In this document: positions 21,481-33,884 of the stretch, in pieces
Position numbering within the stretch: position 1 is the first letter of the stretch
Layout of the letters: each line of letters starts with the position of its first letter
DNA from: Mytilus galloprovincialis
Lineage: Eukaryota; Mollusca; Bivalvia; Mytilida; Mytilidae
Length of the DNA stretch: 64,000 nt
Direction: 5' to 3'
Assembly (NCBI RefSeq): GCF_965363235.1
Contig: NC_134849.1
Span: forward strand, 18,378,863 to 18,442,862
The notes under the pieces: generated by a model
Databases searched by the model: none
What the model saw: the letters and a program-made list of their open reading frames with translations, nothing else
What the model was told of the DNA's origin: nothing
Program-made: the position numbers and the translations under genes

Positions 21481-23895
21481 TGAAAACATTTAAGATTGTA
21501 CGATTATTACATCAGAAAGAGGCAAAACAAACCAGCATAAGATAATTGTATTTTGTTTTTATTTCTATTAAAGTTATAATTTCCGCGATTCGTTGATTGT
21601 CTGTAAGTAATGTTATCAACTTGTTGTTCGTTTCATCGTATACAGAATGACGTAACAAGCAAAGAACACATTGATTTAACAAATCATTGACAAAGAAAGG
21701 TAAGTATTTAATCTATACCGATATACAAAAGATATACTAAGTATTTAAATTTGCAGTTCTTTTATATTCACTCCACATTTTGAATAGTAATGAAAGGTAT
21801 GGTTTCTCTTGTATAATTCAAATAGGAAACGGAAAAAGTTTAACCCATTCAAGAGCTGAAGTACGAAAGATGAAATAATTTCACATATTTTGGAATCTGT
21901 TTATGACTACTTGTTTTAAAAAAGTTAAGTACTACATCAATGTTACAAATGTTCTGATGACTTCCTCATATCACCTCGTACTTTTTTTTTTCGTGAAATG
22001 CAAGTTTTAAGGATTATGTACCCTTGTGTTGATTCAATGCTAAAAATATGGAAATTTTATAGAAAATCCACAGCATTTATCTTTTTACCCTCATATTTGG
22101 CAATTTCATGACTGATAGATATAAGATTATTGCATGCATTGCTAGTATTGATTTCCTTAAAACGAGTTTATCAATGTAGCTATTGGTTAAAACAAATATA
22201 AACATGGACCAAATCAAGTACACCTTTTAGGGCGTACTCGACTTTAGTGACTCAGCACGAGGCGTTTTGGAATTTACAGGTTGCTTAGAACTTTTTGTAA
22301 AACAAAAACTCTGACACATCATAGAAAAGCAAGTGAGTAATCTATGTTTCAAATTTTATAACAAAAATCTCTGTATTAAAGGCTATAGATTTTCTATAAA
22401 AATATTGGTTTATTTGCCACAAAGTACTCTTTTTCTATTAAATGCAATGAAACAATAAACAATAATACTTTGCATCAAGTTTCCCTTTGGCATATGTGCA
22501 AAATGGCCTATCGCTATTATTCATTACATCTGTAGTTTTGATACAATTGAAGTTTGAAAAATTCGTACAAAAATGGCTATAGAAGGGGTCATAAACCTTA
22601 AAGAAATGTATTAAGACCCAATGTTTTAACCATTTTTCATCATGGATGCGCCCTATGTTATGTTAATTCGTCGCAGTCTAAATACACTTTTTAGACGTAA
22701 AACGAACCGTAAGTGCATGAATATATAACATGACGTCACTGTCATACAATAAAGATACCAAAATTCCAATATTATTTTTATCAAATTGGCTGACAGCTTT
22801 TAAAATATGAAGCAAAGTATCTTGATTGTATCGTTTACTTTTTGTTGGGGAATATTCTAGATTCAGGTTTTGTATTCAAAATTTGTATTTGGCGTACATT
22901 ATGATTATAAAATGACTTGCTTCTTTCATTTTGTAAACAACACCGTGATAAAATTTTCGATAGATCTATACTGTATGAGGGTGAGAAACTGTTTGTGCCG
23001 AATACAAAAAGTTTATATTTTTTTTTGAAATTGATCTTCTAATGTTTTTATACAGCTTTTAATTTATACATTGATAGTCTTATAAAATTGTAACACACAT
23101 TTCAAACTAATTTTCAACCCTGATTACGGAAAAGTGTTCCACGATGACATCGACATTGCACAAAAAATGCAGAATAAATAAAATAAACACATTTTGTTGC
23201 AGCATACATCATCGTTTTTACTCATTCCAAGCTGATTACGTTGTTGTTTCCGCGTGACAAAAATAACAAAATATTAATCAGTTCAATTTATTTTTAACAA
23301 TATAAGAAAATATTATTTTTTTTGTAATCGAATATAAAGTAGGTCGTTTAAAGGGGGCGTGACACGAACAGCCCATTTTGTGCATTTTAATGCGTTTGTA
23401 AAAGTAGATATACTGTGATTATACTGGTTGACGAAAATAGGTATATTAGAATTAAAATCATTTGTAACCCACATTTTCATAGGAAAATAATTCTTACTAG
23501 ACGCATATAACAGTCATGCAGGTTTTTTAATGGATTTTTTTTTCGAATGTAAGGGTATATTGTACAAATATTTTATCATTTTTAACGTGATTTCAGACGT
23601 TGACACGATCAAACGGTTCAGACTACAACGTACATTGCTGTTATGTTCTTATTACGGATAAATATATTGCAGCTGATTTTGACTGACTGAGTTATAATAT
23701 CATATTCTGTTAACTGTCTTCAAAATCAGTAGCTTTAGATAAGTACATTTGTAAAGTAAAAGAACATAGAAAATGTTTCGTCTCATGCAATAATCATAAG
23801 TGGTCGTACTGTGGTTTATTTGGCTTGGTATACATGATGGCGAGAGGGACTTTTACAAAACCAGTTATCATTGATACGGTAATATTTATAAATTA
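21481..23895. other. AT-rich non-coding stretch
   Basis: No ORF with a domain and no clear inverted-repeat element was found. It contains A/T homopolymers and single copies of CCCATTTTGTGC-type words only. Treated as intergenic DNA upstream of copy 1. Confidence 0.45.
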
Positions 23896-24140
23896 ACTGT
23901 TTGCAAAATTTTGGTTAGAATTTTTGAAATATTAAGACTTTTCTACCTCAGGAATAGATACCTTAGCTTTTTTTTGCAAAACTTTGAGGAATTTTGGTCT
24001 TCAATGCTCTTCAAATTCGTACTTTATTTTTATTTTTTTTTTAACTTTGTGGAATTCGAGCGTCACTAATGAGTCTTTTGTAGACGAAACCCGCGTCTGG
24101 CGTAAACACTAAATTTAATCCTGGTATATATGATGAGTTT
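23896..24140 (+). repeat. SINE-like dispersed repeat, copy 1
   Basis: It contains AATGCTCTTCAAATTCGTAC, GAATTCGAGCGTCACTAATG, GTAGACGAAACCCGCGTCTG and a TCCTGGTAT end. A second copy with the same blocks in the same order lies at 26,590-26,850. The GACGAAAYGCGCGTCTGGCG core is one I recall as extremely frequent in mussel sequences. No polymerase III boxes were confirmed, so SINE is a guess. Confidence 0.65.
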
Positions 24141-25225
24141 ATTTGCAAGGATATTTAACAATGAATAAACTATTTACTTTGAAAATTGACGGTAAAACGT
24201 TTAATTTTACTAAATAGTTATATACGTATTCTTCATGACTAGAATGTGTATGTTTCTTGTTTATCTAGATCTGTTATCATTGTATACTTACAAAACACGA
24301 CAACATTTGTAAAGAATAAAAAACAAACAAAAAAAACAATGTATCAATATCCTAACAATATTTTTAAGGATACACTAAGGAAATATAAAGTATGTTGCAT
24401 ACGAGCAACTTTATACAAGGTGCACAGACCACGATAAATAATACGGTATCAAAAACGAATCAAATTAGAGATGATGCGAGCTAGAAAACCATAATGATAA
24501 CAAATAGTAATGTAAATATTTGATGAAAAGAAACAAGTTGAAAGCCTATGCAAACTTTATGAAATAAAAAACAAAGAAAAGATGATACCAAGCATCAGTT
24601 CACCCAAATGTTTGAAGGGTCATATTACAATTTGAAAGCTTCATCTAAGTATCATGAACTCGAAAGGAGTGGTGTTATTGAAAAAAAAGTATCGCAATGC
24701 ATGTGATCCAAGTAACAATCGGGTTTTCCAAGTTAAGCTTCACAACGGGAACGTTTTCCTAGCTAGAATTTTGTTTTTCATATCATGGATAATGGGCATA
24801 CTAACATCTGTTTATCTGTACAATTTGTAAATACATAAGGATAATTTTTTTTCAACAGGTGATCAATTTATACAGATACTCTTTAGATGAGTGATTGTCC
24901 ACATCTGAATTCTTCGATTAGTTATTAGACTATTATTTCAATATCTGTCTCATGGTTAAGAATTTACTATGTTTCTATTGAAATCTTGATACATAAATTT
25001 TAATAAAACATATTCTTAACGCTAAAATTTCGTTTATAAATGACATCTTCGTATAATAAGGTTGAACAACAACGTTATATTTCTTCTTAATCATTGGTAA
25101 AAAAAAACATGAACTTTCAGAACAAATAGATTGTCTTATAACAAAAAGTAGTATTAACATAACATTTGATTTCCCCTAATTTTTTGACGAAAGATAACAC
25201 CAATTTGTGTTGTATATAAGGCTGT
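24141..25225. other. Non-coding stretch
   Basis: Low-complexity AT-rich sequence. The ORFs at 24,246-24,437 and 24,975-25,160 have no recognisable features. Confidence 0.45.
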
Positions 25226-25229
25226 AAAC

Positions 25230-25400
25230 CAACTTATACGCGTATATTGTTGTTTAAAACGCGTATATTGTCGTTTATACGCGTTTATTGTTAAAATAGA
25301 CCCGTATCTATACATGTATCTGCTGAAATGATTCTTTTGTGTAAACGCGTATAATAATATAAACTAGTTGTACTATACACGTACTATATAAACGCGTTAC
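25230..25400. repeat. Cluster of five ACGCGT motifs
   Basis: ACGCGT occurs at about 25,238, 25,259, 25,279, 25,345 and 25,392. The first three are 20-21 bp apart, each within a TATACGCGTATATTG-like context. CpG is rare elsewhere in this AT-rich DNA, so the cluster stands out. It may be the remnant of an element tip or a protein-binding array. Confidence 0.5.
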
Positions 25401-25539
25401 TTCTGGGAAGGTGTCAATATATCAAATCCAATCTAAACTGTCCATGTTACTGCGTTCGATTTCACCAAGAGGGAGGGACTAAACATTTGAATGGTATAAC
25501 TACACATATTTAAAAAAATATTGATGGACAGTAATGATC

Positions 25540-26180
25540 ATGTATGTTTGTCTCTTTCGATCGAAAAGTAACGCAGGTGGAAAGATAAGATCATCACTAG
25601 CGGATAATATTTGTCTACAATGTTTTCAATCAGGGTTTATAACAACCACACTTATTATCAGTGACCTTCTGAGAGGAAAAACAGGTCACATATACGTTTA
25701 TCAATGCTGTCTACTGATATACCCTGTGGATATTTCATGTTTTTGTATCCTTATATTTAGATTTCCAAGTAAATCATAACATGTTGCATGGTTGTTATGT
25801 ATGTTTGTATAACAAAGATGGTCACCATGTACTGCAACATAAGAATACTGTGGTATATTGTGGCTAACAAAACAAATGAAATCACAACGATACTGAACTC
25901 CGAGGAGAATTCAATACGATAGGTCCATAATCAAATAGCAAAATAAAACGCTCAAACAAATTAAACGAATGGAACTGTCATATGCATGACTAGGTACAGG
26001 CATGTTATTATGTAGAGGAAAGAACAAGTGACTTTTCGGTTAAATTTTGTCAATTCCTATTATCCGCATTTCTCTTTTACAGTAGATTATTTTAAAGTGA
26101 TGTTATTCCATATAAATCTGAATTTGATTTTATTGATCTCTTTATGTGTCTGATGTTCAGGTTAATGATGTCATTCACTT
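25540..26180 (-). pseudogene. Degenerate B-box/NHL paralogue (C-terminal propeller remnant)
   Basis: The plus-strand sequence at about 25,585-25,870 aligns with the 3' part of copy 2 (28,965-29,230) and copy 1 (9,020-9,270). Shared landmarks are CGGATAATATTTGTC, GATATACCCTGTGGATAT, AATCATAACATGTT and GCAACATAAGAATACT. A further match, GTTCAGGTTAATGATGT at 26,156, aligns with 9,430 of copy 1. The reading frame is broken, and a dispersed repeat (25,880-26,010) separates the two pieces. The B-box half is not recognisable. It is a third tandem copy that has decayed. Confidence 0.8.
25880..26012 (+). repeat. Dispersed repeat nested in the pseudogene
   Basis: It contains ACTGAACTCCGAGGAGAATTC, then CAAATAGCAAAATAAAACGC, then AACTGTCATATGCATGACT with TGGTACAGGCAT-like words. 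I recognise this as a common mussel repeat from memory. It interrupts the alignment with the functional paralogues. Confidence 0.55.
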
Positions 26181-26589
26181 TTAAACGTGTATGGCAATAT
26201 TACTTTTTCAAAGTACGCATATTCACATGGCTTATTTACATTTTTTGTATATTAAACAAGATTTTTACTTTGTTATATGTTCATAACATACCCCATTTTG
26301 TTGATTATCTTTATCATCTAGAATGTTGGATTGCCATGTGTTAAATAATGAAAAGCTTGGTTGTGTCTTAAAATACTAATGATCTCTTTATTGCAGTAAC
26401 TGATACGTGCTTCGAACGTTTTGGTATTTTCAATGATCTTCTAGATCAGAATATTCTACAGCCAAAGCGTTAAACAAGAGAAAGAACTAATAAACAAAAA
26501 AGGACCAAAAGTATTGCAAAACGCGGACACTCGATAGAGATATTTAAAATGTCTAACATAATCAAACCATCGGTTTTTTTTTTGGTAGA

Positions 26590-26850
26590 TCAGATTTGAT
26601 AATATTTACCATGATTAGTTACAAATTTCAATATATTGATGTATTGTAGTACCGCAGTTGAGGTAGAATACCTTATCTGGATTTGGCAAAACTTTTATGA
26701 ATTTTGCTCCTTAATGCCCTTCAACTTCGTACTTTATTTGGCCTTTTTAACTTTTTGGGATTCGAGCATCACTGATGAGTCTGTTGTAGACGAAATGCGC
26801 GTCTGGCGTATATACAAAATTTAGTCCTGGTATCTATGATAAGCTTTATA
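26590..26850 (+). repeat. SINE-like dispersed repeat, copy 2
   Basis: It shares ordered blocks with 23,896-24,140: AATGCCCTTCAACTTCGTAC, GATTCGAGCATCACTGATGA, GTAGACGAAATGCGCGTCTG and TCCTGGTATCTATGATAAG. A shorter related word (TCATCACTGAAGAGGCAT with AATGCGCATCTG) appears at 31,950-31,992. Confidence 0.65.
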
Positions 26851-27164
26851 CATATTTAAAACAACATTTGATACATGGTAACTCCAGGCAATACAAGTAT
26901 ACATCAAATACAATTGTCAATGAGGAATACCACTAGATACTTTAATTTCCATAATGGATTAACGTATATAATCATAGAAAAACAATGGATGTTGTATTAA
27001 CTCTTGTACATTGTTATACAAATATATACATCGTGTCAAACAATCAATACACAAGTGTTTTAGACAAATTAAGACAGCCGAATGTTGCGTTACAATGAAT
27101 TAAATAAATTTGTTAAATATTATTGTTATCACCTATAGCAAAATATAAGTCAACCAATCGTGAA

Positions 27165-27290
27165 CATTTTAAAAAGTAAACGTCACCACAAGAGCTAGAG
27201 GAAGGAATGAAGGCAACATAGTCAGACGCTAACGACTTCCAACACCATTACGTTATTATAGCGCGGGGATTCGAATATGATATCACTGCA
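27165..27290 (-). promoter_or_regulatory. Decayed version of the B-box/NHL promoter block
   Basis: On the plus strand, GTCACCACAAG, GAGGAAGGAATG, CGACTTCC and GTTATTATAGCGCGGGGATT follow the same order as in 33,940-34,010. It lies about 1 kb upstream of the pseudogene, as expected if the whole unit was duplicated. Confidence 0.4.
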
Positions 27291-27933
27291 GCTGATACAT
27301 GTTATACATCGGGAAAAGTTAATGTAAGAGACAATACACATTGTAAAACAATACTAATATGTATATACAATGATGATGCCTAGGTTTTTCTGACGTAGTC
27401 GGCATAGTTTCGGTTTATGCCCTTTGAACTTAAGGACGCTTAACTATGGCAACAGAATACGCATGCTCGAAAATCCTTTCTGTGATTGGACAAAATGCTG
27501 TCATGGTGGGTGATTTGGGTGTGTTTGAAAAAAACGTCTCGTTAATTATATCGTGATGGAAAGCAAGTAAATATTTGAACTAGATCTTACAAAGATTTAT
27601 ATTTTTATTAAAATAATTGTTTCTCCAATAGCTCTTTGCATCCATGACAGCTGTTTATTCGGGACAATTATAATAATTTTTAATGTTTACTTTGTTGTAC
27701 GAACGTACATGACTTTTAGAACGCACCTTCGCGATTGAGATTTCCGCGGGGTTTTGGTGAATGTAAACAGAAAGATACGAGAACCGAGAATACTGAACAA
27801 AAACAGAGAACACGTTATTTAAATGGTAAATCACTTATTTAAATATAATCGGAATATTCACAAAACAATTTTTAACGTTCTTTTGTTGGTAATTCATTGA
27901 TTTTGAGATAGTTAGAACATTCTTGTTCACAAG

Positions 27934-27988
27934 ATGAAGGTAGTGAACGGGCGTTGCCACCAAGGACAAATTGTGTCAAACTATGCAG
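27934..27988 (+). other. Possible first coding exon (ATG to GT donor)
   Basis: ATGAAGGTAGTGAAC opens a frame of 18 codons (MKVVNGRCHQGQIVSNYA) that ends at CAG|GTTAGT, a good donor. The context CACAAGATGAAGG is a fair initiation context. Upstream, 27,440-27,770 is locally CpG-containing and has CTATGGCAACAG, half of an RFX-type site. I find no downstream exon to pair with it, so this may be chance or a gene reduced to its first exon. Confidence 0.2.
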
Positions 27989-28878
27989 GTTAGTGCACTG
28001 CAATGTAGTTACATTCAGATGGAGATTTAATTAAAGAGGTGCTGCATCATTAAGTCATTGTGCTTTTGAAGGTTATCGAAATGATAGTTTTAAACATATA
28101 TTCAAATTTAAATACGTCGGATATTTTTTTTTAAGATAGTTCTTGTTTTCTATATTGTTACATCAGTTGAAACTATATGTTACATTTGAAACAACATCGA
28201 AGTTTTTACAATGCATTTCTGTAAAGAAATAAGTAAACATCCACTAAATAGTGCAGGAGTAGATATTCAGTTTCTTTGTGATAAAGTAGAATATTTTACC
28301 TTACAAGTTGGTAAATTCAAACTCATTAGTCAACAACAAAATGAATACTGTAGGGAAAGAACGACACACGACGAAAAGACAAACAACATTTCATAAAAAA
28401 CAACATGTATAATAAAGTTAGAACAAACACTAGGAGTGGTGTCAGATGCTCTGGACGTGATTGGTGTTGCTCAGTAAGTTTAATCCTGCTGATAAGTGAA
28501 ATTTTGTGATAAGCATAGTTCGTTTTCATAGGGAAGCCGACAATGTGTACGGCTGGTGTATTCATTTATCGTTGTCGATATAATAACATTTTATGCAACT
28601 GTCAAACAACAGAGAGGTTTAGCTAGCTGTACAATTTAAAATATCTCAATACGTCATTGTAAATAGTTTAAGCATGTCACTAATTCAGGTTGCTCCGTTC
28701 TTTAACGCCAATTTAATAGTGCGTTTATTTATGAAAACGGCAAATATTTGCTTCCACCTAGAGCACTTCGTTCCAAGAGAATTACCGTAATTGTCCTATA
28801 AGAATAGAAATAATTCGAGCCCCCATGAATAATTTCTTTAACAAAAAGGTTCTGAGTTTAAAGTTCACAGTAGTTATT
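27989..28878. other. Non-coding stretch, 3' flank of copy 2
   Basis: The minus-strand AATAAA at about 28,724 can serve copy 2 (stop at 28,879). The short ORFs at 28,211-28,396 and 28,326-28,565 overlap on opposite strands and show no domain. Confidence 0.45.
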
Positions 28879-30564
28879 TTAGGAAACATCAAATAGAAAT
28901 GCAAATTTAGTTTCATTGGCAACTAAAAACTTGTTACTTGTTGGTTCGAAATGCATTGCACGCGGCTTACTAAGGCCATCACGAGAGGATAATATTGTCT
29001 TGCAACGCTTTCCATTAAGCGTAATGATGACAACGCTGTTTGTATCCATACTGGCCACATACACGTTTCCATTGTTGTCTACAGCTATACCCTGTGGATA
29101 TCGCAGGTTTTTTGTATTCTTAAATGTCCATTTTAAATTTCCAAGGATATCATAGCATGTTACAGAATGGTTGTCTTTATTTGTATAATACATATTGTCA
29201 CCATACACAGCAACATACGAAAAAGATGGCATATCAAGGCAAACAAGTGTCTTTTCTGATTCACCATTCAATTGCACTTCCATTATCCCTTTACCTTCCT
29301 TACAGTATACCAGGGTATTTTTCTTCAGTGCTATACCATATGGATTTGCACTAGTTTTTATAGATCTCTTTCTCGTTCTGTTGACGTCAATAATATGAAT
29401 TGATTTTCCAGAATAACCAGTGGTAACGGCTATGGTATGTTCTCCTTCAATATACGCCATATCAAATGCGGTTGTATTTAGTGCGATGTCTAAATCGTGC
29501 GAACAGTTGTCTTTCAACGCGATTGTTTTTATACCCTCATTATCAGAAAACATCATCTGCCCATTTGGCAGAATTGCGCAACCCCTTACATTCCCAGAAG
29601 ATTTCAAATTTATTTCCATTTTGTTGCTTAGTACGATATCATCAATGCATTTGGAAATTACAATAGGTACCATCATCTGAGCTTGTTTGTTTTTGTAACT
29701 GTCAATAACAACTTTGAACGACTTCGACTCAACACTAACGGACCCAAAACAATCAGCCCTGTCAATGTTTTGTACGTCTTTGTTAACCTCCAAAGCCAGT
29801 GTTTTTATCTTCATGTCCTCGTTCTTAAGGACGGACTGAATACATTCTGCTTTATCAGAAACCTCTTTTTCAATGTGCTTTAATGCTAAAAATGTTTGAA
29901 GTTCTGATGCATGTTGCCTTATGTTATTTTGGTTACCTTGGAGGTCAGAAATTCCCTTTTCAATGTCTTCAATCTCACACAACAACAGCTTTATTCTCTT
30001 ACTTTCATTTTCTTCATTAGCATATAATTCTTTAATTGTTTTGTCATGTATTTTGTCTAAGTGGTCGTTGATCATTTTCCGGGTTTGGTTTATATCACGT
30101 TCAATCTCTACCCTCTGATCCTGTAGACATTTTAAATTTTCTGTGCGATCGTTACGAATTCTTTGTACATTTTTCAACATTTGGACCAATGTTTGCTCTA
30201 CCTCTAACCACGCATTCGATGACTTGACATTTTTGACGATGTCCTCTATTGCTGTCAAATCATTACAATCATTGTGTGTCTCAATAACACACCTCCTACA
30301 GCACGGGCAATCATGTTTCTTACAGAATGCTTGATAGTGTTCTTTGTGTTTTTGACATGTTTGTGTTATCTCTAACACATTTGTTGGTAGCTTCTGATAT
30401 TCTGTAATTGACATAGTGTCATGGTTCCTAGTTGATTTTGATGCACCATGGTGCTCTCTACACTCGCCACAAAGTCCCTCGTCACATTCTGAACACCACA
30501 CTACTGATGCTTTGTTGATGTTTCGGTAATTACATAAACCACAAACAGTCCAATTACTCGCCAT
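28879..30564 (-). CDS. B-box/coiled-coil/NHL-type (TRIM-like, RING-less) protein, copy 2
   Basis: An intact 561-residue paralogue of the gene at 8,924 with the same architecture. Two B-box zinc sites lie in the first 100 residues (MASNWTVCGLC ... CCRRCVIETHNDC), with a coiled coil at about 130-270 and a beta-propeller of the NHL-like kind from about 330. All zinc ligands match copy 1. Divergence is spread over the whole protein, with the B-boxes best conserved and the coiled coil least. There is no RING. The minus strand has TTTGTTTTTTAG two bases before the MASNW ATG, so the coding sequence probably starts in the second exon; the four-codon extension upstream is intronic. The candidate promoter is at 33,885-34,020, a 3.3-kb intron away. 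Function is inferred from the family only. Confidence 0.9.
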   Translation of the reverse strand: MASNWTVCGLCNYRNINKASVVWCSECDEGLCGECREHHGASKSTRNHDTMSITEYQKLPTNVLEITQTCQKHKEHYQAFCKKHDCPCCRRCVIETHNDCNDLTAIEDIVKNVKSSNAWLEVEQTLVQMLKNVQRIRNDRTENLKCLQDQRVEIERDINQTRKMINDHLDKIHDKTIKELYANEENESKRIKLLLCEIEDIEKGISDLQGNQNNIRQHASELQTFLALKHIEKEVSDKAECIQSVLKNEDMKIKTLALEVNKDVQNIDRADCFGSVSVESKSFKVVIDSYKNKQAQMMVPIVISKCIDDIVLSNKMEINLKSSGNVRGCAILPNGQMMFSDNEGIKTIALKDNCSHDLDIALNTTAFDMAYIEGEHTIAVTTGYSGKSIHIIDVNRTRKRSIKTSANPYGIALKKNTLVYCKEGKGIMEVQLNGESEKTLVCLDMPSFSYVAVYGDNMYYTNKDNHSVTCYDILGNLKWTFKNTKNLRYPQGIAVDNNGNVYVASMDTNSVVIITLNGKRCKTILSSRDGLSKPRAMHFEPTSNKFLVANETKFAFLFDVS

Positions 30565-33500
30565 TCTAAAAAACAAATGAGTCTTGAATTTTACAAATGG
30601 GTGACACTGTAGTTGTAACTTAACAAAATGTGAACATGATATATTTTTTTCATTTGGATGATTATGTTCGGCTTGTCATAGTTCACGGATTTCGATTGGA
30701 TAATGATAGGTCGTTAAAAAAATATGCCACGGGTGTTGTTGTTACCCACTACCACGGGCCTTTTTTGTTTTGTCCAGTAGTTGTTATATGTGCAAACTTG
30801 ATTTCTGTAGATTATCTATGGTGTTGTTGGTTTTTTTCATCAAATATGTAAATAACTAACGATATTATCAGTGTATACAATGTCGTTAATTAGTGGGACT
30901 ACTGACCTAGTTATGCAAATTACCCACGTTGATTTTCTGCTGTCTAAGACTATATTTAGATATATGTAGGGTTACCTTACATACGGTAAAAGAAATGTGG
31001 AATTCTAAAATTAATAATACCATTTTTTAATAAATTATATTTAAAAAGTTGCTTTTACTTAACACCTTTTTCCTTAATTCTTTTAGAAATATCGCCCGAT
31101 TCGGACATAAACCGGGAACATTTTGTTATCTACGTTCATTTTCGTGGATTACTCAATATATGTTATTGAACACTTCCGTTATTGTCCCAATATTACCGAC
31201 TTATTTGTTTGGGTTGTTTCCCTTCAGTCGACACTTATTGAAAATGTTATGCTAGCGTTAAGAGCGAAGGACATGATTTATTTTTGCCAAATATATTGCC
31301 TTTTCTGTCATCATTTTATAATAATAAAAAAATGAAAGGTTCTTAAATTGATCTATTCCGAAGGCCCAAGTGCTAGGGAACAAATGATTGTTTTATAAGT
31401 GAACATCGACGGCTCCATAACCCACAATATGGATGTATAAGTATTGTCAAAACTGTGTGCTTTTAACGACATTTAATCTTAAGGAAATCTTAAGCTGCAA
31501 TCTACGATCTATTATGTCAAATAACCAAAAAGGAGTCAATAATTATAATAGATTCGTAGACACAGTTATTATCTGCTGCAGGGGTTGCAGCTAAAATGGA
31601 TTACGCAAAACAAACTTTTGGTTAAACATTGGTCCAAACTTTCAACACAAATAATGAATAATATTAATTCAGAAGTCATTACTAACTTATTTATGGCTCA
31701 GGTTGTTTGTCGGGTTTTTGGGCCATTCATTATTATTTTTTCTTTTTTAAGCTCTTCTTTTGTTTAATAAGTTTTTGAAAAGAAATTTGGACCACATATT
31801 TTATTGCTCAAACTAGGTAGAATACTCGGCTAATGAACTGCTAGACCAGTAATCAATTACGATACTTATATGTTGTATTTTTTGGGTTTTTTTTTTTTTC
31901 ATTTGTTCGACATGTTTAATAAGATATGGAACTTTCAAATATATAGCTTTGTTCATCACTGAAGAGGCATTTATGGTCAAAATGCGCATCTGTGCATCGC
32001 AATTAGTACAGTTAAATGCCAACAAAGAGTTTATTTTGTATAAATACTCAAGTAGTAGATTATCTATGTCAAATATGTAGTAATGAAACCCGATCAAAAA
32101 ACGCATTAAAATTGTAAGATCTATTTATTATCAGATTATCAAGACTGGTGTAGCAACTCTAAATCTAAAATTAAAAATATTATCCGACAAACTCAAATAA
32201 ATCTTGTTTGTGTATAAACAATATTAATATATAAATCAGTGTTTCTTATTCTTTATTAAAAGTTCAGTTTGAACAAGTTCTGGAATGATCGATTTTTTTA
32301 AAACAATATGTATTACACTTCAGGGTCTGGATATGGCAACGAATTATACATTGATGGGCGAAATAATGAAATAAAGAAAATATGGCTGAAAGAATAAAAA
32401 TAACGACCATTAAGCACCCGCTTTCTAGAATATCATTCTAAAGAGGTCACAATAACATTTGTTTTTAAGTTCCCTAATCTGACTACCTTTATCATTTATA
32501 ATTATATTCTGTTTATCTGAAAATGGATTAATTTAACTGTCCCTCTGGTATCTTTCGTCCCTCTGGTATCTTTCGTCCCTCTGGTATCTTTCGTCCCTCT
32601 GGTATCTTTCGTCCCTCTGGTATCGTTTGTCCCTCTTTTGCATCTCTCTTTGCACACACACGTTCACAGTAATTGAATTGACCATCAAACTGCAAACTAA
32701 ACCAGTTGAGATATGCTTACCAATCTAACATGTTAAGTTCTAAATCTTTATGACTCACTACTTTTTTATTATAAAAGTAAAGTTTCACATTCTTTAATAG
32801 GGTGTAAGTTCACGAATGGTCAAAATTGGTCCTAAGATTTTGAATGTTTTTTTTTTAATCAGGCCATGATACAACAAACAAAACAAAGAAATTGGTATGA
32901 TATTACAAAATAACTTAAATTTTACACATCATTTTAAATATGACGATGTCTTGATTATTTTTAAAAACACTGTTGATTTTCAATAGTTCTTAACCTTTTT
33001 TAGCATATTTTACTGTATCCGCCATCAAAAATCCAGAACGTTATTGTGTCTAGGGATTCAATAATATCGATAGCAAATCTTTGTAACAGACCATTCGTAT
33101 CCTAGATGGAGGCTTTTAGGTCCGAAAATGCACACAATCATCGTATTTTGATTTTGTAGCCAAAAATGTACGCGTATCGAGGGATTTATTTTTACAAGCA
33201 AGTAAATCATTTGAAATAGATCCATTGATAAATAACCTAATCTGGCCATTAGGAAATTTTGCAATAAAGCTGAAGTTCAAGGTTATGCATGGTTTGCATG
33301 GTAGACATTGTGTGTGTTTTAACTGAAATTAGTCTGAATAAACTATTACCATTCCAACTTAACAACAAACGAAAGCAGTGAGTTCTTTGGAGTTCGGTAT
33401 TGTTTTTTTTTTACTTTTTGGTATGCAGTTGATATGACCGGTCTCTCTATTTTAGTACATAAAGGTCAATTCGATCATTATAAGACCGAATAGTTCTACC

Positions 33501-33884
33501 TTACAAACTATTATTAATTTAAAATTGGTTGCACTTTCATATTAATGAGTTTCTCATATTAGTTTATAATGTTGAAGTGGTTGCATATCACTCTTTTAAA
33601 AGGGCAATTTTTTTCAAAAAAGGGCCTGAGGGTGACCCATTGATTCTTTCTGAAGTAAAATAAATAATTATAGATAGTTGGTAAATATCATATTATCTAG
33701 CTATAGTACAGATTAGCTATGGCAAATCTAGATCTCTGAACACGTTAAATGTGTGTGTAATGTAGGCGTTATTCAATTCCGTATTAATTTTACATTACAA
33801 ACTGGTATGCTTTAGTAAATATGATGAAGACAGTCACATTTAACAATGGAATGATTAAAATGGATTATGTATGGATCATCATAC
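30565..33884. other. Probable 5' intron of copy 2, no gene
   Basis: No exon-like ORF is supported. It contains the 18-bp tandem repeat at 32,541 and a small SINE-like word at 31,950-31,992. The ORFs at 30,630, 31,049-31,335 and 31,813-32,106 lack domains and are AT-rich. Confidence 0.4.
32541..32636 (+). repeat. 18-bp tandem repeat, 5 copies
   Basis: CCCTCTGGTATCTTTCGT repeats five times (starts 32,541, 32,559, 32,577, 32,595, 32,613). The last copy is slightly altered, and a partial sixth (CCCTCT) follows. Confidence 0.95.
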
